A stretch of 64,000 nucleotides of DNA, from positions 240,763 to 304,762 of the forward strand of contig NZ_JAPFGB010000008.1 of NCBI RefSeq assembly GCF_026241095.1, written 5' to 3'. Origin of the DNA: Saccharopolyspora sp. NFXS83 (GTDB taxonomy: Bacteria; Actinomycetota; Actinomycetes; Mycobacteriales; Pseudonocardiaceae). The notes under the pieces were generated by a model. The model was not told the origin of the DNA. It searched no databases and saw only the letters and a list, made by a program, of their open reading frames with translations. A program made the position numbers and the translations under genes. This document shows positions 1-8,700 of this stretch, piece by piece. The first letter of the stretch is position 1, and each line of letters starts with the position of its first letter.

Positions 1-410
1 AACCCGTCGACCCGTTCGAACAGCGGCAGCAGCTCCAGCCGGGTGATCAGCGGGACCAGCTCGTCGTGGAACCACATCGACAGCAAGGACTGCGTCCGGC
101 CCGCTTCGCCCCACTCGCGCAGCACGTCCGGGACGCCCGCGGCCAGCTTCGCCGTGTGCAGCAGTTCCCGGTAGTGCTCGTGGTAGAGCACGTCGAGCCT
201 GCTCCAGTCGGCTTCGGTCAGCGGGCGGTCCAGCAGCCGCTCGTAGCACTGCTGCAGCGGGCGGCTGAAGATCGACCGCCACTGCTCGAGGTCGACGTGC
301 TCACGCCCGAACTCGGCGCACACGGCGTTCACCGCCGAGACGACCGCGTCGTTGTCGTCCAGCAACGTGCCGTTCCAGTCCCACACGATGTGCCGTGCCG
401 CTGAAGTCAT
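1..410 (-). CDS. HAD-family hydrolase (partial, C-terminus outside window)
   Basis: The start codon ATG is at 410 and the gene runs off the left edge, so about 136 N-terminal residues are visible. Residues 8-17 read IVWDWNGTLL, the HAD motif I in the D-x-N-G-T variant typical of phosphoglycolate-phosphatase-like enzymes; the first Asp is the nucleophile that forms the phospho-enzyme. The helical cap region follows. It is probably a small-molecule phosphatase in the cytoplasm; the substrate cannot be told. It is divergent from the acetyltransferase to its right, with about 110 bases between them. Confidence 0.8.
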   Translation of the reverse strand, partial: MTSAARHIVWDWNGTLLDDNDAVVSAVNAVCAEFGREHVDLEQWRSIFSRPLQQCYERLLDRPLTEADWSRLDVLYHEHYRELLHTAKLAAGVPDVLREWGEAGRTQSLLSMWFHDELVPLITRLELLPLFERVDG

Positions 411-522
411 CCCACCGCCGACTCGCATAACGCCCCTGTCCCGATCGACTGCCGCCGCCCGATCCGGCAGCCTAGCGAAACCGGACGATCTCCCGTCATC
501 CCCCGAACCCCGGAGAACGACC

Positions 523-1044
523 TTGCCCTACTCGCACCGCCTCGCCACCCGCGACGACCTTCCGGCCATCGTCGACATCTGCAACGCCGCCATCCCCGCC
601 AAGACGAGCACGTGCGACCTCGAACCGATCGACGTCTCGGCACGCGTAGCGTGGTTCGACGAGTCGCACCCTGAGCGTCGTCCCATCTGGGTCGGGCACG
701 AACCGGGATCGCCGCGAACGGTGACCGGGTACCTGTCGTTCGACCCGTTCCTCAACGGACGGGCCGGGTACGACGTGACCGCCGATCTCGCGATCTACCT
801 GTACCCGGATCACCGCGGACGTGAGCAGGGCCACCACCTGCTGGACATGGCGATGGCACACGCTCCGAAGCTGGGAGTGCGCACCCTCGCGGCCAGCATC
901 TTCGCCGCCAACGAGGCCAGCATCCGGCTCTTCCGTTCGCACGGATTCCAGCAGTGGGGACTGCTGCCGGGCGTCGCCGACCTGGACGGCGTGGTCCACG
1001 ACCTCGTGTTCGTCGGACGCTCCGCCGGTGGCACGGCGCCATGA
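523..1044 (+). CDS. GNAT-family N-acetyltransferase
   Basis: 173 residues from a TTG start at 523, chosen because a GGAGA stretch lies about 7 bases upstream and the protein opens directly with the GNAT fold (MPYSHRLATRDDLPAIVDI). An in-frame upstream extension to 352 would overlap the divergent phosphatase and looks non-coding. The acetyl-CoA-binding region around YPDHRGREQGHHLL and the closing SIRLFRSHGF motif resemble phosphinothricin/methionine-sulfoximine acetyltransferases (PAT/YncA type). It would transfer acetyl from acetyl-CoA to an amine. The substrate is not determined. Confidence 0.8.
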   Translation: MPYSHRLATRDDLPAIVDICNAAIPAKTSTCDLEPIDVSARVAWFDESHPERRPIWVGHEPGSPRTVTGYLSFDPFLNGRAGYDVTADLAIYLYPDHRGREQGHHLLDMAMAHAPKLGVRTLAASIFAANEASIRLFRSHGFQQWGLLPGVADLDGVVHDLVFVGRSAGGTAP

Positions 1045-1117
1045 GCCGCGTCCGGCGGGTCAGCCCGTCGATCAGGCCGAGCGATCGGAAAGGCGGTGCG
1101 GGTGAAAGTCGTGTGGT

Positions 1118-1972
1118 TCACGGCATTTCCGGGTCTTCCGCACCGGCTTCCAGTTCCGATCGGTCGAGTTCGTCCTTGACCACCCGGAAGGCCATGCCTT
1201 CCGGGTAGCCCTTGCGGGCAAGCATTCCGACGAGACGGCGCAGCCGCTTCTCCGGGTCGTCCACGGTGATCGAGCGGAGCTTGCGGCGCACCAGTTCCCG
1301 CGCCCGCTCCTCTTCCGCATCCGCGTCCACAGTGGAGAGAGCTTCGGCGACCAGGTGTTCCTCGACGCCTTTGCGGCGCAACTCGTAGCCCAGCGCCTTG
1401 CGGCCCAGGCCCTGGTTGCGCTGCCGCTCGCTGACCCACGCCTCGGCGAACTCGGCGTCGTCGACCAGGCCCGCGTCGACGAACTTCTGCAACACCGCGT
1501 CCGCGACGTCCTCGTCGATCTCCTTGCGCAGCAAGGCCTGGCGCAGCTCGGCCCGGCTGCGGGCGCGCACCGCCAGCATCCGGTACACCACGTCGCGGGC
1601 CGACGCCTCCGGGGACTGCGGTACTCCCGGCGGGCACTCGTCGCGCTGCCGCCGCTTGCCGGTGCGCCCCGACGACCGAGCCGCTGACGATTCCGGGGAC
1701 TCCGAGGATTCCGACATGGCACTGCGGCGGCGGCGCTTGCCGGTGCCCCGCGCGGCGGAGCCGTCCGGTTCAGCGGTCTCCGCCGCAGCCCGCGTCGTCG
1801 CGGTCTCCGCTTCGGATGAGCTCAGCCCCGCACCGGCGCCCGGCGAACCGGGCGCGTGGTCGGTACTGCGCCACACGCCCCGCCCGGAACGGCCGCCGCC
1901 GCGCTGCGAACCCGACGAACCCGCACGGGGCCGCGATCGGGGGAACTCCGCGGAGTCGTCGTCTGCCGACAC
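1118..1972 (-). CDS. recX: Regulatory protein RecX
   Basis: RecX binds RecA filaments and limits RecA activity. The C-terminal 170 or so residues are a standard RecX domain: arginine- and leucine-rich three-helix repeats such as ARSRAELRQALLRKEI, GLVDDAEFAEAWVSER and GYPEGMAFRVVKDEL. It lies 8 bases downstream of recA in the same direction, the usual recA-recX operon. The start is uncertain: GTG at 1972 gives 284 residues with a long charged, low-complexity N-terminal tail; ATG at 1717 gives 199 residues, nearer the family norm. I list the longer form because it directly follows the recA stop, consistent with translational coupling. Confidence 0.88.
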   Translation of the reverse strand: MSADDDSAEFPRSRPRAGSSGSQRGGGRSGRGVWRSTDHAPGSPGAGAGLSSSEAETATTRAAAETAEPDGSAARGTGKRRRRSAMSESSESPESSAARSSGRTGKRRQRDECPPGVPQSPEASARDVVYRMLAVRARSRAELRQALLRKEIDEDVADAVLQKFVDAGLVDDAEFAEAWVSERQRNQGLGRKALGYELRRKGVEEHLVAEALSTVDADAEEERARELVRRKLRSITVDDPEKRLRRLVGMLARKGYPEGMAFRVVKDELDRSELEAGAEDPEMP

Positions 1973-1980
1973 CGCCGGGC

Positions 1981-3024
<1,044 letters not shown>

Positions 3025-3175
3025 CGGGGGTCCACCTCGGTCAAGTCGAAGCTTCGTCGTGTGCGCACGACGCTACGGGTAGGGACCGACACTCCGGTGG
3101 ACTGCCCTGGCCACCCGGCCGCCCGTTGCCCGGCGACGGGGCCCGGCGAACACCGAGGTCCGATCCGCGAATCCG

Positions 3176-3203
3176 ATCATAGGCGAACGGATGTTCGATC
3201 ATC
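3176..3203 (-). promoter_or_regulatory. recA promoter with LexA (SOS) box
   Basis: On the minus strand TCGAACATCCGTTCGC (3198-3183) matches the actinobacterial LexA box TCGAAC-N4-GTTCGA at all but the last base. It is followed directly by TATGAT (3181-3176), a good -10 hexamer. The box would occupy the spacer between -35 and -10, a classic repression position. The predicted transcript starts near 3168, about 145 bases before the recA ATG. Confidence 0.85.
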
Positions 3204-3390
3204 GAGCCGACACGCCAACACCGTCACCCTTCCGCGTGAAGCATGATCGCCATCGAGCGGCGGCCTCCGCCTTCTACAGCGGCGAAGCCGTGCAGTAGGG
3301 CGGGGGCGGGCGAAGCCACGCCTGCCTCGCGGCCGAAGGCCGTGCCTGTACGCGCGCCAGCGCATAGCCCACGTCGAAAACCTGGTCACC

Positions 3391-3496
3391 CGCGGGTTCT
3401 CAGCGGCTTCCTCGCGAGGACGGCTTTTTCCCTCGTGGCGGGGCCACTCGGGAAAAAGATCCCGCAGCGAGGAAACCGCTGAGGTTCCGCCACCCC
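3391..3496 (-). repeat. Nested-hairpin 3' element, copy 1
   Basis: First of three related elements in this window (others at 11049-11154 and 41759-41863). The outer arms 3399-3414 and 3468-3483 form a 16-base stem with one mismatch, extendable by a GGCGG/CCGCC clamp. Inside is a second hairpin with arms CTTTTTCCC and GGGAAAAAG (3424-3432, 3450-3458). It starts about 28 bases past the stop of the minus-strand DUF3046 gene and lies before the recA promoter. A transcription terminator or structured 3' end is the simplest role. Confidence 0.8.
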
Positions 3497-3524
3497 ACCA
3501 CCTACGCAAATCAAGCGAGGAGAT

Positions 3525-3719
3525 TCAACGACGCGCGGTGGGCACTTCGAAGGTGTCGCAGAGGGCCAGCCACACCTGCTTCGGCGAGAAACCCGCTTCC
3601 AACGCCTCGTCCACGGTTCGGCCGCCGAGCTCCGACATCACGTGGTCCTCGGCGAGCATCTCGGCTCGCAACCGGCCGAACTCATCGGCCATGCGTTCGC
3701 GGAAATCGGTGTGTCGCAT
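3525..3719 (-). CDS. DUF3046 family protein
   Basis: 64 residues from ATG at 3719, the usual size for this actinobacterial family, opening MRHTDFRERMADEFG and ending in a helical segment with PKQVWLALCDTFEVP. DUF3046 genes are commonly found just upstream of recA-recX, as here. Function is unknown; no catalytic motif is visible. A structured repeat element follows its stop codon and separates it from the recA promoter. A longer reading frame upstream to 3812 is not supported by family length. Confidence 0.88.
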   Translation of the reverse strand: MRHTDFRERMADEFGRLRAEMLAEDHVMSELGGRTVDEALEAGFSPKQVWLALCDTFEVPTARR

Positions 3720-3761
3720 CGCGTCCAGCCTACCGAGGGCACCCGCGGGTACGGTCGTGGT

Positions 3762-3887
3762 GTGCTGCTGATGCAAGCCGACCCGACCGGACTGTCCGGC
3801 CCGCTGGGACAACTCGTGATCGCGGCGATGCTGCTGGTCGCGATCGTCGTCGCGCTGCGCTGGCTGTGGAACCAGCGCGGGCGCTGA
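3762..3887 (+). CDS. Small single-pass membrane protein (hypothetical)
   Basis: About 41 residues from GTG at 3762 (ATG at 3771 is an alternative). It has a short polar start (MQADPTGLSGP), one clear transmembrane helix (QLVIAAMLLVAIVVALRWLW) and a basic end NQRGR. It is divergent from the DUF3046 gene and its stop abuts the stop of the convergent Hsp70 gene without overlap. There is no recognised family. The hydrophobic pattern with positive charges after the helix argues for a real micro-protein, but no homology can be checked here. Confidence 0.45.
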   Translation: MLLMQADPTGLSGPLGQLVIAAMLLVAIVVALRWLWNQRGR

Positions 3888-5696
3888 TCACGCCGCGCCC
3901 GGCTGCACGGTCCGCTCGAACTCGTCGGCCAGCGCGTCCGGCGTCAGCCGCCCGTCCCGGTTCGGCGCCAGCACCATGCCCACCACCGGCCGGTCGGCGA
4001 CGGTGAACACCAGCGTCCCGGCGGTCTCCCCGGTGACCGCCCGGTAGCGGCCCGAGTAGCCGTTGCCGGACCAGTTCGCCTGCACCTGGTCACCGGTGGC
4101 GCCGTGGAACATCAGCAGCAGGTCCGCCCGCAGCCGCGCCTCCTCCGGCGAGTCCAGGTGCGTGTAGATCACCAAGGTGTCCTCGTTCGGGTTCCCCTCC
4201 GCGCAGGACACGACGGTGCCGTCGAGATCGCGCAGCCCGGCGACGAAGCGCTGCCAGCCCGGCACGCAGTTGGACCGCTCCGGCAGATCCCCGGCGAGCC
4301 TGCTCAGGCACGGCGTGAAGCCGGCGGCGTCCTCGGTGGTGGTGTCCCGGCACTCCTCAGCGGTGGGCGCCGCACCGCCCCCGCCGAGGACGGCCGCCAG
4401 CACCACGACCGCCACGAGCAGCAGCACCGCCGCGATCGACCCGCCGATCAGCCACGGGCGACGACCCCCGCGCGACGGTGGCCGCGGGCCGGGCGGACCG
4501 GGCGGCGCGGGCGGCTGCGCGACCGGCTGCGGAGGGCCGAACGCGACCTGCGGCGGGACGCCGCCGAGGTCGCCGGTGCGCAACGAGGCCCCGTCACGCA
4601 GGACGTGGTGCGCGCCGAGCGCCACCGCGGTCTCCGGTTGGTCGAGGCTGGTGGCGACGACGTTGAGCTGCTCCCCGATCAGGCTCGCCACCAGCGGCAA
4701 CCGGCTCGAACCGCCGACCAGGTAGAGCCCCGCGAGGTGCTGCGGCGTCATCCCGTTCGCCTGCAGCAGCGCGGCGAGCATCTCGACGCTGCGGCGCAGG
4801 CTCGGCCGGGTCAGCGCCTCCAGTTCCTGGCGGGTGACCAGCACGTCGGCGAACGGTTCCGGCATGGGCACTTCGGTCTGCACGTGCCGGGACAGCACCT
4901 CCTTGGCCTCCCGGACGTCCTCGCGCAGCGTGCGCTGGGTGCGGCGGTCGGCGGTGGAGGCAGGGCGCAGCAGCGCCTGCCAGCGCTGCGGATCCTTGTT
5001 CGAGACCTGGCGGCCGACGTGTTCGAGCAGCGCCTCGTCGACGTCCAGCCCGCCGAGGTCGGCCAGCCCGTCCTCGGCGAGGACCGCGAAGCCGCTGTGG
5101 GTGGCGCCGACGATGGCGCAGTCGAAGGTGCCCGCTCCGAGGTCGTAGACCGCCAGCGCGCGGCCCTGCGGCAGCGAGCGGTCCGGGAAGGACGCGAAGT
5201 GCGCCGCGGCGGCCACCGGTTCCGGCACCAGCACCAGGTTGCTGCCGAAACCGGCGAGCCGGGCCGCCGACAGCAGCACGTTGCACCGGGTGGTGCCCCA
5301 TTGCGCGGGGTGGGTGAGCCGCACCTCGTCGGGCTGGACGCCGCCGAGCTGGCGGGTGGTCTCCTCCGCGACGCGGTGCAGGACTGCGGCCATCGCGTCG
5401 GTGACGGTGATGATCGTTTCACCGAGCAGCAGGGTGCCTTCGTCGATGCGGCGCTTCGGGTTCGGCTCGAACCGGGACGGGTCGAGGCGCGCTCGGCGTT
5501 CCGCGTCGCGGCCCACGATGATCGCGCCGTCCTCGGTGGCGAACACCGCCGAGGGCATCGTCGACGAGCCGTCGACCTCGATGACCCTGGGTGGCCTGCC
5601 GTGCGCCGAAAGCACCGCCACCGTGTTGGAGGTGCCGAGATCGACCGACAACACGCGCACCGGTTTCGTCCTTCCGTAGCCAGATCCGGGGTGCAC
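3888..5696 (-). CDS. Membrane-anchored Hsp70-family protein
   Basis: 602 residues. An N-terminal actin/Hsp70 ATPase domain (phosphate loop DLGTSNT at 19-25, second loop YDLGAGTFDCAIVG, adenosine motif LVGGSSRLP) runs to about residue 375. Instead of a DnaK substrate-binding domain there is a Pro-rich linker, one transmembrane helix near residues 413-436, and an outside domain of about 160 residues with four cysteines (EECRD, TPCLSR, SNCVPG, VSCAEG), probably two disulfides. This architecture is seen in actinobacterial Hsp70-like membrane proteins of unknown role; sensing or cell-envelope quality control is conceivable. It is divergent from the Lhr helicase. Confidence 0.85.
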   Translation of the reverse strand: MHPGSGYGRTKPVRVLSVDLGTSNTVAVLSAHGRPPRVIEVDGSSTMPSAVFATEDGAIIVGRDAERRARLDPSRFEPNPKRRIDEGTLLLGETIITVTDAMAAVLHRVAEETTRQLGGVQPDEVRLTHPAQWGTTRCNVLLSAARLAGFGSNLVLVPEPVAAAAHFASFPDRSLPQGRALAVYDLGAGTFDCAIVGATHSGFAVLAEDGLADLGGLDVDEALLEHVGRQVSNKDPQRWQALLRPASTADRRTQRTLREDVREAKEVLSRHVQTEVPMPEPFADVLVTRQELEALTRPSLRRSVEMLAALLQANGMTPQHLAGLYLVGGSSRLPLVASLIGEQLNVVATSLDQPETAVALGAHHVLRDGASLRTGDLGGVPPQVAFGPPQPVAQPPAPPGPPGPRPPSRGGRRPWLIGGSIAAVLLLVAVVVLAAVLGGGGAAPTAEECRDTTTEDAAGFTPCLSRLAGDLPERSNCVPGWQRFVAGLRDLDGTVVSCAEGNPNEDTLVIYTHLDSPEEARLRADLLLMFHGATGDQVQANWSGNGYSGRYRAVTGETAGTLVFTVADRPVVGMVLAPNRDGRLTPDALADEFERTVQPGAA

Positions 5697-5799
5697 TCAC
5701 CCGTTCTGCGGAATGTTGTCACGGTGGACGATCACAGGTGGGTGGTTCGGGCGAATCGCCGTCGGCGACGTTGTCGGTGCGGTGGTCCAGCATGGAGGG

Positions 5800-8700
5800 G
5801 TGAGCGACCCGCTGGACGACTTCTCCCCCGCGACCCGCGAGTGGTTCCGGGGCGCGTTCGACGCGCCGACCCAGGCCCAGGCCGGGGCGTGGCGGGCGAT
5901 CGGCGCGGGCGAGCACTCGCTGGTCGTGGCGCCGACGGGGTCCGGCAAAACGCTCGCCGCGTTCCTGTCCGCGCTGGACGGGCTGGCCTCGGCGCCACCG
6001 CCGGAGGATCCGCAGCGGCGCTGCCGCGTGCTGTACGTGTCGCCGCTGAAGGCGCTCGCGGTCGACGTCGAGCGCAACCTGCGCGCCCCGCTCACCGGCA
6101 TCCGGCAGGCCACCCAGCGCCACGGCGGGGTGCCGCCGGAGATCCGGGTCGGGATGCGGACCGGGGACACGCCCGCCGAGGAACGGCGGGCGTTCAACCG
6201 GACACCGCCGGACGTGCTGGTGACCACCCCCGAGTCGCTGTTCCTGCTGCTGACCTCGGCCGCGCGGGAGTCGCTGCGCGGCGTCGAGACGGTGATCGTG
6301 GACGAGGTGCACGCGGTGGCGGGCACCAAGCGCGGGGCGCACCTGGCCTTGTCGCTGGAACGGCTGGACGAGCTGCTCGCGGAACCGGCGCAGCGGATCG
6401 GGTTGTCGGCCACGGTGCGCCCGGTCTCCGAGGTGAGCACGTTCCTGGGCGGCGGCCGTCCGGTGCGCGCGGTGCAGCCGGAGCACGCCAAGCAGGTCGA
6501 GGTCACCGTCGAGGTCCCGGTGCCGGACCTGGCCGAGCTGGGACAGCCGACCGGTGAGGTGACGGGGTCGGCCGCGGGCGCCGAGCAGCGCACCTCGATC
6601 TGGCCGTCGGTGCAGGAACGCATCCTGGACCTGATCGGGCGGCACCGGTCGACGATCGTGTTCGCGAACTCGCGGCGGCTCGCGGAACGGCTGACGGCGG
6701 GCATCAACGAGCTCGCCACCGAGCAGGCGGGCGAGACCGCCGAGCAGACCGGGAAGTTCCCCGCGGAAGCGGTGGGCGGTTCCGGGGTCACCTCCGGCGC
6801 GGCGGTGACGGTGGCGCGAGCGCACCACGGGTCCATGTCGAAGGAGCAGCGCTCCGCGGTGGAGGAGGAGCTGAAGTCGGGCCGGTTGCCGTGCGTGGTG
6901 GCGACCTCCTCGCTGGAGCTGGGCATCGACATGGGCGCGGTGGACCTGGTGGTGCAGGTGGAGACGCCACCGAGCGTCGCCTCCGGGATGCAGCGCATCG
7001 GCCGGGGCGGGCACCAGGTGGGCGCGGTCTCGCACGGGGTGGTGTTCCCGAAGTTCCGGGGTGACCTGGTGGGCTGCGCGGTGGTGGCGGAGCGGATGGC
7101 CGCCGGGCTGATCGAATCGCTGTCCTTCCCTCGGAATCCGCTGGACGTGCTGGCCCAGCACGTCGTGTCGATGGTGGCGATGGAGCCGTGGGGCTTGGAG
7201 TCGCTGGCAAGGGTGGTGCGGCGGGCGGCACCGTTCGCGGGCCTGCCGGATTCCGCGCTGTACGCGGTGCTGGACATGCTGGCGGGGCGGTATCCGAGCG
7301 AGGAGTTCGGCGAGCTGCGGGCGCGCATCGTGTGGGACCGGGTGCAGGACGAGCTGCGGGCGCGGCCGGGCGCGCAGCGGCTGGCGGTGACCTCGGGCGG
7401 CACCATCCCGGACCGGGGCCTGTTCACGGTGACGACGCCGGGCGACGAGGAGGCCGGTCGCGGCGGCGTGCGAGTCGGCGAGCTGGACGAGGAGATGGTC
7501 TACGAGTCGCGGGTGGGCGACACGTTCCTGCTGGGCACCTCGTCGTGGAAGGTGCAGGACATCACCCACGACCGGGTCGTCGTGGTGCCCGCGCCGGGGC
7601 AACCCGCGCGGATGCCGTTCTGGAAGGGCGACTCCCCCGGCCGGCCGCTGGAGCTGGGCCGCGCCCTGGGCGCGTTCGTCCGGGAGCTGGTGGCCGCGGA
7701 CCGGGAGGCGGCGACGGAGCGGATGACGCGCGCCGGACTGGACGAGTGGGCGCGGGACAACCTGCTGGCGTACCTGGCCGAGCAGCGGGACGCGACGCGG
7801 CACGTGCCGGACGATCGGACGATCGTGGTGGAACGGTTCCGCGACGAGCTCGGCGACTGGCGGATGGTGGTGCACTCGCCGTTCGGCGCGCAGGTGAACG
7901 GGCCGTGGGGCTTGGCGATCGGCGCCCGGTTGCGGGAGCGGCGCGGCATCGATCCGCAGGTCGCGTCCTCCGACGACGGGATCGTGGTGCGGCTGGCGGA
8001 CGCGCTGGACGAGTCGGGCGCGGACGTGCTGCCGACCGCGGAGGACGTGCTGCTGTCCCCGGACGAGGTGCAGCGGGTGATCACCGATGAGGTCGGCGGC
8101 TCGGCGTTGTTCGCGGCGCGGTTCCGGGAGTGCGCCGCGCGGGCGTTGCTGCTGCCGCGGCGGGATCCGCGGAAGCGCTCACCGCTGTGGCAGCAGCGGC
8201 AGCGGTCGGCGCAGCTGCTGGCGGTGGCGGCGCAGTACGAGCAGTTCCCGATCGTGCTGGAGGCGATGCGGGAATGCGTGCAGGACGTCTACGACGTTCC
8301 GGGCCTGACGGAGCTGATGTCGCAGATCGCCGCCCGCAAGGTGCGGGTGGTGGAGGTGGAGACGCCGTCGCCGTCGCCGTTCGCGCGCAGCCTGCTGTTC
8401 GGCTACATCGGCATGTTCCTGTACGAGACGGACGCGCCGCTGGCGGAGCGCCGGTCGGCGGCGCTGAGCCTGGACTCGACGCTGCTTGCGGAACTGCTCG
8501 GGTCGGAAGCGCTGCGGGAGCTGCTGGATCCGGAGGTGATCGCGGAGGTCGAGCAGCAGTTGCAGCGGCTCGTCCCGGAGCGGCACGCGAAGGATGCGGA
8601 GTCCGCGGTGGACCTGCTGCGGTTCCTGGGCGACCTGTCCACTGCGGAGGCCGAGGAGCGCGGGACCCGCCCGGAATGGCTGGCGGACCTGCACGCGCAG

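Noticed and set aside
3250..3390. GC-rich stretch with small inverted repeats before repeat copy 1
   Set aside because: The repeats are short and have no counterpart at the other two copies, so they are not part of the element.
4104..6557. 817-codon plus-strand frame spanning the Hsp70 gene and the start of lhr
   Set aside because: It is a shadow of two strongly recognisable genes in other frames and has a composition typical of out-of-frame GC-rich DNA.
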